Shown: in pieces, positions 50,139 through 59,412 of the stretch
Layout: each line of letters starts with the position of its first letter
Position numbering within the stretch: position 1 is the stretch's first letter
NCBI RefSeq assembly: GCF_003813865.1
Contig: NZ_RMVG01000007.1
Coordinates: 62,001-126,000, forward strand
Direction: 5' to 3'
Length of the DNA: 64,000 nucleotides
Source of the DNA: Candidatus Pantoea deserta
Lineage (GTDB): Bacteria > Pseudomonadota > Gammaproteobacteria > Enterobacterales > Enterobacteriaceae
The notes under the pieces: generated by a model
Databases searched by the model: none
What the model saw: the letters and a program-made list of their open reading frames with translations, nothing else
Told to the model about the DNA's origin: nothing
Made by a program: the position numbers and the translations under genes

Positions 50139-51041
50139 ATGTCTGTTGTTGATCCCGCAAGCGTACCCGCTGCACCTAAGCCGATGACCCCTGTTCAGGA
50201 GTTCTGGCACTACTTTAAACGCAACAAAGGCGCGGTCGTCGGCCTGGTCTATGTAGTGCTGATGCTGCTGATCGCCATTTTCGCCGGCGTGCTGGCCCCG
50301 CATGCGCCGGCGGAGCAGTTCCGCGATGCGCTGCTGCATCCGCCGGTCTGGCAGGAAGGCGGCAGCTGGAGCTATATCCTGGGTACCGATGACGTTGGCC
50401 GCGACGTGCTGTCGCGCCTGATGTACGGCGCGCGTCTGTCGCTGCTGGTAGGCTGTCTGGTGGTGGTGCTGTCGCTGATCCTCGGCGTTATTTTCGGTTT
50501 GATGGCGGGCTATCTGGGCGGCGCCATTGACGCCACTATTATGCGTCTGGTGGACATTATGCTGGCGCTGCCGAGCCTGCTGCTGGCGCTGGTGCTGGTC
50601 GCCATTTTCGGCCCGTCGATTGTCAATGCCTCTATTGCGCTGACCTTCGTCGCGCTGCCGCACTATATCCGCCTGACCCGCGCGGCGGTGCTGGTGGAGG
50701 TAAACCGCGACTATGTGACCGCGTCCAGCGTAGCGGGCGCGGGTACGCTGCGTCAGATGTTCGTCAATATTCTGCCTAATTGCCTGGCGCCGCTGATCGT
50801 GCAGGCATCGCTGGGCTTCTCCAACGCCATTCTGGATATGGCGGCGTTAGGTTTTCTCGGTATGGGTGCGCAACCGCCGACACCAGAGTGGGGCACGATG
50901 CTCTCCGACGTGTTGCAGTATGCGCAAAGCGCCTGGTGGGTCGTTACGTTCCCTGGACTGACTATCCTGCTCACCGTGCTGGCGTTCAACCTGATGGGCG
51001 ACGGTTTACGCGACGCCCTCGACCCGAAACTCAAGCAGTAA
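50139..51041 (+). CDS. dppC: DppC, dipeptide ABC permease
   Basis: 300 residues: a cytosolic N-terminal tail, then six membrane segments and the EAA loop ([26 protein letters not shown]). [19 protein letters not shown] is the family signature. AAGGGG lies upstream of the ATG. It is 11 nt before dppD. Confidence 0.97.
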   Translation: MSVVDPASVPAAPKPMTPVQEFWHYFKRNKGAVVGLVYVVLMLLIAIFAGVLAPHAPAEQFRDALLHPPVWQEGGSWSYILGTDDVGRDVLSRLMYGARLSLLVGCLVVVLSLILGVIFGLMAGYLGGAIDATIMRLVDIMLALPSLLLALVLVAIFGPSIVNASIALTFVALPHYIRLTRAAVLVEVNRDYVTASSVAGAGTLRQMFVNILPNCLAPLIVQASLGFSNAILDMAALGFLGMGAQPPTPEWGTMLSDVLQYAQSAWWVVTFPGLTILLTVLAFNLMGDGLRDALDPKLKQ

Positions 51042-51052
51042 GAGGCACCGAG

Positions 51053-52039
51053 ATGGCGTTATTAAATGTAGATAAATTATCGGTGCATTTCGGCGACGAT
51101 AAGACACCGTTCCGCGCGGTTGACCGCATCAGCTATCAGGTTGAGCAGGGTCAGGTCGTGGGGATCGTCGGTGAGTCCGGCTCCGGTAAATCGGTCAGCT
51201 CGCTGGCGATTATGGGCCTGATCGATTTCCCCGGTAAGGTGATGGCGGAGAAGCTGGAGTTTAACCAGCGCGACCTGACGCGCATCTCTGAAAAAGAGCG
51301 CCGCCAGCTGGTCGGCGCGGAAGTGGCGATGATTTTTCAGGACCCCATGACCAGCCTGAATCCGTGCTATACGGTCGGCTATCAGATAATGGAAGCGATT
51401 AAAGTGCATCAGGGCGGCAACCGTCGCACCCGTCGCCAGCGCGCCATCGATCTGCTGACCCAGGTCGGGATTCCGGATCCGGCATCGCGTCTGGACGTTT
51501 ATCCGCACCAGCTATCAGGCGGTATGAGCCAGCGCGTGATGATCGCTATGGCTATTGCCTGTCGGCCTAAGCTGCTCATCGCCGATGAGCCGACTACGGC
51601 GCTGGACGTTACCATTCAGGCGCAAATTATCGAGCTGCTGCTCGACCTGCAAAAGCAGGAGAACATGGCGCTGATCCTGATTACGCACGATCTGGCGCTG
51701 GTGGCGGAAGCCGCGCAGCACATTATCGTGATGTATGCCGGTCAGGTGGTGGAGAGCGGCAAGGCGAGTGACATCTTTAAGGCGCCGCGCCATCCTTACA
51801 CCCAGGCGCTGCTGCGCGCGCTGCCTGAATTTGCCGCTGATAAGGCGCGTCTGGCGTCGCTGCCGGGAGTGGTGCCGGGCAAATATGACCGCCCGCTCGG
51901 CTGTCTGCTTAATCCGCGCTGCCCCTACGCCACCGATCGCTGCCGTAAAGAAGAACCTGCCCTTCGCGACATTCCGGGGCGTCAGTCCAAATGTCACTAT
52001 CCGCTGGATGATGCCGGGAGACCGACCTATGAGTCTTGA
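51053..52039 (+). CDS. dppD: DppD, dipeptide ABC ATPase
   Basis: 328 residues from the ATG at 51053; the longer overlapping frame inside dppC is rejected. Walker [11 protein letters not shown] loop [11 protein letters not shown], signature LSGGMSQR, Walker [14 protein letters not shown] loop ITHDLA. The C-terminal oligopeptide domain carries paired Cys ([13 protein letters not shown]...KCHYP), which bind an iron-sulfur cluster in some homologues. It overlaps dppF by 11 bp. Confidence 0.97.
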   Translation: MALLNVDKLSVHFGDDKTPFRAVDRISYQVEQGQVVGIVGESGSGKSVSSLAIMGLIDFPGKVMAEKLEFNQRDLTRISEKERRQLVGAEVAMIFQDPMTSLNPCYTVGYQIMEAIKVHQGGNRRTRRQRAIDLLTQVGIPDPASRLDVYPHQLSGGMSQRVMIAMAIACRPKLLIADEPTTALDVTIQAQIIELLLDLQKQENMALILITHDLALVAEAAQHIIVMYAGQVVESGKASDIFKAPRHPYTQALLRALPEFAADKARLASLPGVVPGKYDRPLGCLLNPRCPYATDRCRKEEPALRDIPGRQSKCHYPLDDAGRPTYES

Positions 52040-53051
52040 GAATACAAAGCAGGATTATCTGCTACAGGCAATAGACCTGAAAAAACACTATCCGGTGAAA
52101 AAGGGCCTGTTTGGTCAGCAGCGCATGGTGAAAGCGCTGGACGGCGTCTCCTTTAATCTGGAGCGCGGCAAAACGCTGGCGGTGGTCGGCGAGTCCGGCT
52201 GCGGCAAATCGACGCTGGGCCGCCTGCTGACCATGATTGAAACCCCGACCGAAGGCCAGCTTTACTGGCACGGCCAGGATTTGCTGAAGCACGATCCTCA
52301 GGCGCAGAAGCTGCGTCGCCAGAAAATCCAGATTGTTTTCCAGAACCCCTACGGTTCGCTCAATCCGCGTAAAAAAATCAGTCAGATTCTTGAAGAGCCG
52401 CTGCTGATCAACACCGCGCTGAGTAAAGCGGAACGCAAAGAGAAGACGCTGGAGATGATGGCGAAGGTCGGTCTGAAGACCGAGCATTACGATCGCTACC
52501 CGCATATGTTCTCAGGCGGTCAGCGTCAGCGTATTGCTATCGCACGGGGACTGATGCTGGAGCCTGACGTGCTGATCGCCGATGAACCGGTGTCGGCGCT
52601 GGACGTTTCGGTGCGCGCGCAGGTGCTTAACCTGATGATGGATTTGCAGCAGGAGATGGGACTCTCTTACGTCTTTATCTCGCACGATCTCTCGGTGGTA
52701 GAGCATATCGCCGATGAGGTGATGGTAATGTATCTGGGGCGCTGCGTTGAGAAAGGCAGCAAAGAGGCGATTTTTAACAATCCGCGCCACCCTTATACTC
52801 AGGCGCTGCTGTCGGCTACGCCGCGTCTTAATCCAGACGACCGGCGCGAACGTATCAAGCTAACGGGCGAACTGCCCAGCCCGCTTAATCCGCCGCCGGG
52901 CTGCGCCTTTAACGCGCGCTGCCGTCGTCGTTTCGGCACCTGCGTGCAGCTACAGCCGAAGCTGAAGCGCTACGGCGAGCAACAGATCGCCTGCTTCGCC
53001 GTTGATCAGGATGAGAACCAGCCGGTCGGCGTAGCAGAGGAAATACGCTAA
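52029..53051 (+). CDS. dppF: DppF, dipeptide ABC ATPase
   Basis: 340 residues from the ATG at 52029, inside the end of dppD (coupled translation). Walker [10 protein letters not shown], signature FSGGQRQR, Walker [14 protein letters not shown] loop ISHDLS, and the C-terminal [12 protein letters not shown] segment. It pairs with DppD to power import. It is the last gene of dppABCDF; a terminator follows directly. Confidence 0.97.
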   Translation: MSLENTKQDYLLQAIDLKKHYPVKKGLFGQQRMVKALDGVSFNLERGKTLAVVGESGCGKSTLGRLLTMIETPTEGQLYWHGQDLLKHDPQAQKLRRQKIQIVFQNPYGSLNPRKKISQILEEPLLINTALSKAERKEKTLEMMAKVGLKTEHYDRYPHMFSGGQRQRIAIARGLMLEPDVLIADEPVSALDVSVRAQVLNLMMDLQQEMGLSYVFISHDLSVVEHIADEVMVMYLGRCVEKGSKEAIFNNPRHPYTQALLSATPRLNPDDRRERIKLTGELPSPLNPPPGCAFNARCRRRFGTCVQLQPKLKRYGEQQIACFAVDQDENQPVGVAEEIR

Positions 53052-53054
53052 CAG

Positions 53055-53079
53055 AAAAGGCTCCGCAAGGAGCCTTTTT
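53055..53079 (+). terminator. Terminator of dppABCDF
   Basis: AAAAGGCTCC/GGAGCCTTTT 10-bp stem with a GCAA loop and five T in all. Confidence 0.9.
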
Positions 53080-53443
53080 ACTTAACCTTCATCGCAACTA
53101 ACGCTTCTCTCTTCCCGGCTAACAGCCGCCCTGACAGTTTATCGCCGCTGACGTGAGCGGCTGTCATTTTGCCGCAGCGTGGAAAACGCCTCTGCCTGAC
53201 GTTAAGGAAAAAGGTGCAAAGGTTCTGTTTAATAGTGACGAAACCTTTAAGGCTTAACAGAGAATAAGAGAGGCAGATACTCATTTTCCGCTTAAGTTTA
53301 TTACTTAAATACAGCTAACCGTTTTATTCCTGATATGACTAAATAAGGCGAATATCTCTGTTTAACTAATCATAAAGATAAATATCTTTTATTGGATGTG
53401 GATTTTTTGTAATCAGATTTATCTCACCGCTTCTAAATGAATG
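53080..53443. other. Intergenic region between dppF and the bcs operon
   Basis: About 400 bp to the first bcs gene, no gene seen. The first part has an interrupted inverted repeat (TGACAG...GCCGCT/AGCGGC-TGTCA, 53132-53165). From 53281 onward it becomes A/T-rich, as expected for a regulated promoter region. Confidence 0.5.
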
Positions 53444-53452
53444 TGATATATT
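53444..53452 (+). promoter_or_regulatory. Possible extended -10 promoter of the bcs operon
   Basis: TGATATATT (TGn plus TATATT) about 37 bp before the first bcs start; no good -35 is visible, which an extended -10 can tolerate. Confidence 0.4.
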
Positions 53453-53488
53453 CCCGGCAAAATTTCCCTCAATGCAGACTCTGGCCCG

Positions 53489-54010
53489 ATGAAAGATTAT
53501 GACGATTTGCAGCGTTTTAAGGAAAAAACGCACACGCTCGATATCGCCTTTAAAGATATGTCAGGCCAGCGACAGGAATCTGCCGGAAATAGTCAGTGGG
53601 CGCTGATTCGCCAGCTGGCGAATGAAGAGGCATCGACACCCTTTAGCGGCAGCCAGCGCATCGATATGCCGCAGCCACAGCCTTTACGCGGTGATGAATT
53701 CCAGACCCCCCTCGCTTCGCCGCTGCTGCGTCAGCCTGCCGCCACCGCGCGCCATACCCTTCTCAACAGCCTTGCCGGTAGCGCGCCAGCCGCAGCGGCG
53801 CCGGTCTCTGCGCTGTTCCCGCCGCCGGTCAGCGCGCCGCAGACCGAAGCCCAGCCTGCGTCCAGCGTGGCCCCGCCTGCGCCGTCGCCTGCCGCGCCAG
53901 CGCCGCGCCGCTTTGGCGGCCTGTTCCGGGCGCGCCACAGCGAACCGGTCAGTCTGTCAAAAGAGACTTTACTCAAACCGTTACTGGAGAAGATTGCGTT
54001 ATGCCGTTAG
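53489..54010 (+). CDS. bcsO: BcsO-like Pro-rich cellulose biosynthesis protein
   Basis: 173 residues in three parts: an N-terminal DDLQRFKEK...QWALIRQLANEE stretch that resembles BcsR/BcsO proteins, a long Ala/Pro-rich disordered middle (about 95-145), and a short basic, helical C-terminus (RRFGGLFRARHSEPVSLSKETLLKPLLEKI). Pro-rich BcsO, BcsP and BcsH proteins accompany BcsD in type I operons, where BcsH is reported to scaffold BcsD inside the cell. Name by position and composition; BcsP is the alternative. Its end overlaps bcsQ by 10 bp. Confidence 0.75.
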   Translation: MKDYDDLQRFKEKTHTLDIAFKDMSGQRQESAGNSQWALIRQLANEEASTPFSGSQRIDMPQPQPLRGDEFQTPLASPLLRQPAATARHTLLNSLAGSAPAAAAPVSALFPPPVSAPQTEAQPASSVAPPAPSPAAPAPRRFGGLFRARHSEPVSLSKETLLKPLLEKIALCR

Positions 54011-54804
54011 TTTGTGTGTGCTCGCCGAAAGGGGGTGTCGGAAAAACCACGCTGGCGGCCAATCTGGCCTGGAGTCTGGCGCGGGCGGGCAGCAAGGTAT
54101 TAGCGATAGACTTTGACGTGCAGAACGCGCTGCGTTTGCATTTCGGCGTGCCGCTGAACGATGGACGCGGCTTTGTCGCGCGCTCCGAAGAGCAGGCGGA
54201 CTGGAGCCAGTCTATCCTCACCACCGGCGGCAACCTCTTTGTCCTGCCCTATGGCGACGTCACCGAGGCGCAGCGCGAACGCTTTGAAGAGAAGCTGGCG
54301 AAAGATCCCCATTTTTTACGGCGCGGGCTGGATACGGTGCTGAATTACCCAGGTCTGGTGATTGTCGCTGACTTTCCGCCGGGACCGGGAGCGGCGCTGA
54401 AAGCGATAAGCTCGCTGGCGGAAATGCATTTAGTGGTGATGCTGGCGGATACCGCCTCGGTCTCTTTATTACCTCAGGTTGAAAATAATCGCATGACTGG
54501 CCAGCCGCTGAATAATCAGTCCGGGCACTATTTTGTGCTGAACCAGAGCGATAACCGCCGCAATATCAGCCGCGATGTCACCGCGTTTATGCAACAGCGT
54601 CTGGGCGACAGCTTGCTGGGCGTGGTACACCGCGATGAAAGCGTGGCCGAAGCCAACGCCTCTCAGCAGTCCGTTTATGATTTCAGTCCTGCGTCCGCAG
54701 CGGCGTTCGATATTGAGCTAATTGCAAAACGCGTCGCCAGTATTTTGAAAATTTCCGTCGGCAATGGTGAAGTTCCGGCGCCCATTCGCAGCACGCATTA
54801 TTAA
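54001..54804 (+). CDS. bcsQ: BcsQ, MinD/ParA-like ATPase of cellulose synthesis
   Basis: A 267-residue deviant-Walker ATPase: KGGVGKTT at 10-17, LAIDFDVQNALRLHFG, and VIVADFPPGPG as switch II. In E. coli BcsQ works with BcsR in a cytosolic complex that recruits and positions the synthase at the pole. Its start lies inside bcsO (coupled). It is 52 bp before bcsA. Confidence 0.94.
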   Translation: MPLVCVCSPKGGVGKTTLAANLAWSLARAGSKVLAIDFDVQNALRLHFGVPLNDGRGFVARSEEQADWSQSILTTGGNLFVLPYGDVTEAQRERFEEKLAKDPHFLRRGLDTVLNYPGLVIVADFPPGPGAALKAISSLAEMHLVVMLADTASVSLLPQVENNRMTGQPLNNQSGHYFVLNQSDNRRNISRDVTAFMQQRLGDSLLGVVHRDESVAEANASQQSVYDFSPASAAAFDIELIAKRVASILKISVGNGEVPAPIRSTHY

Positions 54805-54856
54805 TTGCCTGGCGTCGCCAGGCTTTAAAAAAACACAGCTTTTCCCAGGGTAAATC

Positions 54857-56962
54857 ATGAATAAAATCGGGTTTTACCTGCTGCTGCTGGTACTTGCGCC
54901 AGCGGCCGCGGTGATCGTCATTACGCCGATGGATAGCCAGAAACAATATATATTTGGCTTAATTAGCATTTTGATGATGTTTTTACTGGGCTTCAGCAAA
55001 AGTCGGAAAATAACGGTGGTCATGGTTATTCTCTCTGCGCTGATGTCCACCCGATATATCTGGTGGCGCACCACTGAAACCCTGCATTTTAATTCTGAAA
55101 CAGAGGCGATTCTGGGCATCGGCTTATATCTTGCCGAACTCTATGTGTGGCTGATTTTAATTCTTGGTTTTTTGCAGACCGCCTGGCCATTAAAACGCAC
55201 CATCGAACCGCTGCCGGATGACATTAGCCTGTGGCCGACGGTGGACGTCTACGTGCCGACCTATAACGAAAGCCTCGACGTGGTGCGTGATACGGTGCTG
55301 GCGGCCCAGTGCATCGACTACCCGCGCGACAAGCTGAAAATCTATCTGCTGGATGACGGCAAGCGGTCTGAGTTTGCCGTCTTCGCTGCCGACGTGGGGG
55401 TCGGCTATATTACCCGCGACGACAACAGCCACGCCAAAGCAGGCAACCTTAATCACGCCATGAAGATCACCAAAGGCGAGCTGATCTGCGTATTTGACTG
55501 CGACCATGTCGCCACGCGCGCTTTTTTACAGGCCACCGTCGGCCCGTTTCTGAAGGACCCCAGGCTGGCGCTGTTGCAGACGCCGCACTACTTTTATTCG
55601 CCCGATCCCTTTGAGCGCAACCTGCGCGCGGCGCGCAGCATTCCCAACGAGGGCGCGCTGTTCTACGGTCCGGTGCAGCAGGGCAACGACAACTGGAACG
55701 CGACCTTTTTCTGCGGCTCCTGTGCGGTCATTCGTCGGTCGGCGCTGGAAGAGATCGGCGGCTTCGCGGTGGAAACGGTGACGGAAGATGCGCATACTGC
55801 CCTGAAGATGCAGCGTCGCGGCTGGGGATCGGCGTTTCTGGCGATTCCGCTGGCGGCCGGTCTGGCCACCGAGCGTCTCGGCCTGCACGTTGTGCAGCGC
55901 ACGCGCTGGGCGCGCGGCATGACGCAGATTTTCCGCGTCGATAACCCCCTGCTGGGACGCGGCCTGAAGTGGCAGCAGCGTCTCTGCTATCTCAACGCCA
56001 TGCTGCATTTTCAGTTCGGCCTGCCGCGCGTGGTATTCCTCACCGCGCCGCTGGCCTATCTGCTGTTTAACCTCAATATTATTCACTCGTCAGCTTCGCT
56101 GATCTTCGCCTATGTACTGCCACACCTGGTGATGTCGCTCTACGTAAACTCGCGCATGAATGGCCGCTTTCGCTACACCTTTTGGGGTGAAATCTATGAA
56201 ACCGTGATGTGTTTTCATCTGGTCATCCCAACGCTGTTAACCCTGTTATCGCCGAAGCACGGTAAGTTTAACGTGACCGATAAAGGCGGCCTGCTGGATC
56301 AGGGCTTCTTCGACTTCCATATTGTGCGCCCACACGTCATTGTGGCGGCGCTGCTGGGCATTGGCATCACTGCGGGGGTGGTGCGTGCCGTGATGCATGA
56401 CTACTTCGGCGTCGATCCTTACGTGATTGCCCTGAACGTGGGCTGGGCCGTCTTTAGCCTGATCATTCTGATGGCGGCGATCGCCGTGGCGCGAGAAACC
56501 CGACAGGTGCGTAAAACGATCCGCATTGAGGTACAGATCCCGGCGATTATTCACTACGCCAGCGGTATCTCGTCACGCACCCGCACCAGCGATCTCTCTA
56601 TGGGCGGCGCGCAGCTGGATGCGCCGGATAATCGTCATGAAACCGACGAGATTGAAGAGATCGATCTGCTGCTACAGTCCGGCGCGATCACCATTCCGGT
56701 AAGCAAAATTTCCGGCGACAACGAGTCTATCCGTCTGCGCTTCGCCGCGATGCCGCTGGCGCGGCGTCGCGAACTGGTGCGCGTGGTGCTGGCGCGGGCC
56801 GACGCCTGGCTTCAGCCGGAGTATAAACAAGACAATGCGCTGCTGTCGCTGGGCACCATAATCCGCACCGTATTTGAGCTGTTCTGGCTGAGCTGGAAAG
56901 ATCGCCGCAACAAAGGCAAAGACGCGGCGTCAGCAGGCGTAAAAGAGGACAGCGCAGCATGA
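54857..56962 (+). CDS. bcsA: BcsA, catalytic subunit of cellulose synthase
   Basis: 701 residues: four N-terminal membrane helices (about 5-115), a GT2 domain with DDG (about 157), DCDH (about 213), TED (about 308) and QRTRW (about 345), more membrane helices, then a cytosolic PilZ domain with the c-di-GMP motif RKTIR (about 551) and DLSMGG (about 578). All catalytic and c-di-GMP residues are present, so it should be active and c-di-GMP gated. It lacks the roughly 150-residue N-terminal extension of E. coli BcsA. It overlaps bcsB by 4 bp. Confidence 0.97.
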   Translation: MNKIGFYLLLLVLAPAAAVIVITPMDSQKQYIFGLISILMMFLLGFSKSRKITVVMVILSALMSTRYIWWRTTETLHFNSETEAILGIGLYLAELYVWLILILGFLQTAWPLKRTIEPLPDDISLWPTVDVYVPTYNESLDVVRDTVLAAQCIDYPRDKLKIYLLDDGKRSEFAVFAADVGVGYITRDDNSHAKAGNLNHAMKITKGELICVFDCDHVATRAFLQATVGPFLKDPRLALLQTPHYFYSPDPFERNLRAARSIPNEGALFYGPVQQGNDNWNATFFCGSCAVIRRSALEEIGGFAVETVTEDAHTALKMQRRGWGSAFLAIPLAAGLATERLGLHVVQRTRWARGMTQIFRVDNPLLGRGLKWQQRLCYLNAMLHFQFGLPRVVFLTAPLAYLLFNLNIIHSSASLIFAYVLPHLVMSLYVNSRMNGRFRYTFWGEIYETVMCFHLVIPTLLTLLSPKHGKFNVTDKGGLLDQGFFDFHIVRPHVIVAALLGIGITAGVVRAVMHDYFGVDPYVIALNVGWAVFSLIILMAAIAVARETRQVRKTIRIEVQIPAIIHYASGISSRTRTSDLSMGGAQLDAPDNRHETDEIEEIDLLLQSGAITIPVSKISGDNESIRLRFAAMPLARRRELVRVVLARADAWLQPEYKQDNALLSLGTIIRTVFELFWLSWKDRRNKGKDAASAGVKEDSAA

Positions 56963-59412
56963 AAATCCGCAAACCTTCGCTGCTGGCGGCCTCGCTGGCA
57001 GCCGCGCTGTGGCTGACTTCAGGCTGGGCGGAAACCCTAACGGATGCGCCCGTCAACAGCCCTGCGCCCGCCGCGCCGGAACAGAGCGCGCCGGCGCCGC
57101 AGGCGGGCAGTACGCCTGGGACGCTGCCGCTGCCGGAGGATCAGGAACAGGCCGATCCGCAGCTCTCGTCGGCGGCCTCCGCCGCGCCTTTTGTGCCCGG
57201 TCAGCCCGTTGCCGCGCCTGCGCCTGCCGCTGCGCTTAACCAGCCGATCAGCAGCGCTATTTCCGTCGCGCAGATGGGCCAGCCGCAGGGCATTACCCTG
57301 ACCGGAGGCCAGCTTCAGTCCGGCATCGTCTTCTCCCTGCCGGGAGACGAAGTGGTGACCAATGCGCGCCTCAATCTGTCACTGCGCGTCTCGCAGGCGC
57401 TGGCGGCGCGCAACACCTCGCTTCAGCTCATGCTCAACGGCCAGCCGCTTGGCACGCTGCCGCTGGGAAGCGGCGACAGCGACGTCAGCGACTACCAGCT
57501 GGAGATCCCCGCGGCGATGGTGGTCGCCAGCAACAATCTCAGCTTCAAAATCAACGATGCGGATAAGCTGCTGTGTGAGAAAGAGAGCGCGCGCAACTAT
57601 CAGGTAACGGTTCTGCCGAACACCACGCTGAGTCTCGAAGGGCAGCAGCTGAATATCGGCACGCGCCTGAGCAACTTCCCGCGTCCCTTTATCGATCCGC
57701 TGCGCATGACGCCTGCGTCGGTAAGCATGGGGTTCGCCAGCACGATTACGTCAGACGCCGTTAGCGCCGCCGCGCTGGTGGCGTCATGGCTCGGTATTCA
57801 GAGCGACTATCGCACCATTCGCTTTCCTGTGACGCGCGATGCGCTGCCAGAGCAAAACGGCATCCTGTTCGGGCATCCGGGCGATCGCATCGGCACCCTG
57901 ATCATGCCTCAGGCCAGCGGTCCCCGGCTGACGCTGGTGGATAATCCTGATAATCCGGTCTACAAGCTGCTGCTGGTTACCGGCGAGAATGATGCGCAAC
58001 TGCGCCAGGCGGCGTTACGTCTCACCACGCAGCCGCTGAATACCGATGCCAGCAGTCTCGTCGTTCAGCCGCAACCGCTGGTCAGCCGTAAGCCCTACGA
58101 TGCGCCGCGCTGGATCAACACCAGCCGTCCGGTAAGCCTGAGCGAGCTGCTGGACCCCAACCAGAGCCTGACCTCAACCGGTATCTGGCACGATGCGCTG
58201 CGCGTTAACTTCCGCGCCGCGCCGGATCTGTTTTTGTGGGACGGGGATACCGTGCCGGTTAACCTGAACTACCGTTTTCCGTCGGAAAGCTGGATAGACG
58301 AAGACAACTCGTTCCTGAACGTGATGCTCAACGGCACCTTCCTGCGCAATCTGACGGTGAACAAAGTGGGCCTGCTGGAGCAGGCCTGGCACCGCCTGGG
58401 CGGCGACGCGCGCCAGGAGCAGTATCAGCTGCATCTTGACCCCTGGCTGATCTACGGCGACAACCAGCTGTCGCTCTACTTCAATATCAGGCCAAAAGCG
58501 GATGCGCCCTGCGGCGTGCTGCTGAACAACAACATTAAAAGCCGTATCGAAGAGGGTTCCTGGATCGACTTGAGCCACACGCGGCACTTCACGCTGCTGC
58601 CGAACCTCTCCTACTTTGTCGGCGCGTCGTTCCCGTTTTCGCGGCTGGCGGACTTCAGCCAGACCACGCTGCTGCTGCCGGAAACACCGAGCAACGCTGA
58701 GATTGCCACGCTGCTCGATCTGGCCGCGCGCGCCGGTAATGCCACCGGCGTCGCGCTGGCGCAGAATCAGGTGATATTGGGTCTGCCGAGCGGCGGCGCC
58801 CATCTGGCGCGGCTGGCGCAGAGCGATGTACTGGCGATCGGCACCACCGGCGACAGCAGCTTTAACCAACAGCTGCTGGCGCGCTCGCCGTTTGAGACCA
58901 GCGGCAGCACCCTGGGCGTAAAGACGCCCGCGACCCTGGAGAAGCTGCGTAGCTGGCTGACGGGCGACTGGTATCGCCAGCCGCTCGACGCCGATCGCTA
59001 CTTCTCTTCGAACGAGGCGTGGCGCGGCTTTATCAGCTATCGCTCGCCCTGGAATCCCGACCGCACCGTGGTGATGACGGTCGCCACCAGTGACGAACAG
59101 CTGCTGCGGCTGCATAGCGATCTGAACTCAGCGCGCATTAACGCGGCGATCCGCGGCGATACCGCGATTATCACCGATGAAAACGGCATCCGCAGTTTCC
59201 GCGTTGGTCCTCAGTACCCCAGCGGCGAGATGCCCTGGTACATGATGGTGGTGTGGTACGCCAGTCAGCATTCAGTGCTGATGGCGCTGGCCGCGCTGGC
59301 GCTGGCCGCGCTGGCGGGCATGGCGGTCTTCGCTATGTTGCAGCGTCATGCGCGGCGGCGGCTCAATCCGCAAGGAGCAGGCGATTCCGGTAAGACGTCA
59401 GGACAAAAATAA
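56959..59412 (+). CDS. bcsB: BcsB, periplasmic subunit of cellulose synthase
   Basis: 817 residues with signal peptide (about 1-24), a Pro/Ala-rich stretch (about 30-95), two repeated carbohydrate-binding/flavodoxin-like modules and a C-terminal membrane anchor (about 770-795: SVLMALAALALAALAGMAVFAM) that packs against BcsA and is required for catalysis. It guides the glucan through the periplasm. It shares one base with bcsC. Confidence 0.95.
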   Translation: MKIRKPSLLAASLAAALWLTSGWAETLTDAPVNSPAPAAPEQSAPAPQAGSTPGTLPLPEDQEQADPQLSSAASAAPFVPGQPVAAPAPAAALNQPISSAISVAQMGQPQGITLTGGQLQSGIVFSLPGDEVVTNARLNLSLRVSQALAARNTSLQLMLNGQPLGTLPLGSGDSDVSDYQLEIPAAMVVASNNLSFKINDADKLLCEKESARNYQVTVLPNTTLSLEGQQLNIGTRLSNFPRPFIDPLRMTPASVSMGFASTITSDAVSAAALVASWLGIQSDYRTIRFPVTRDALPEQNGILFGHPGDRIGTLIMPQASGPRLTLVDNPDNPVYKLLLVTGENDAQLRQAALRLTTQPLNTDASSLVVQPQPLVSRKPYDAPRWINTSRPVSLSELLDPNQSLTSTGIWHDALRVNFRAAPDLFLWDGDTVPVNLNYRFPSESWIDEDNSFLNVMLNGTFLRNLTVNKVGLLEQAWHRLGGDARQEQYQLHLDPWLIYGDNQLSLYFNIRPKADAPCGVLLNNNIKSRIEEGSWIDLSHTRHFTLLPNLSYFVGASFPFSRLADFSQTTLLLPETPSNAEIATLLDLAARAGNATGVALAQNQVILGLPSGGAHLARLAQSDVLAIGTTGDSSFNQQLLARSPFETSGSTLGVKTPATLEKLRSWLTGDWYRQPLDADRYFSSNEAWRGFISYRSPWNPDRTVVMTVATSDEQLLRLHSDLNSARINAAIRGDTAIITDENGIRSFRVGPQYPSGEMPWYMMVVWYASQHSVLMALAALALAALAGMAVFAMLQRHARRRLNPQGAGDSGKTSGQK

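Noticed and set aside
49533-50663. 376-codon minus-strand frame opposite dppB/dppC
   Set aside because: Spans two confident plus-strand genes; His/Gln/Arg-rich shadow composition, no start signals.
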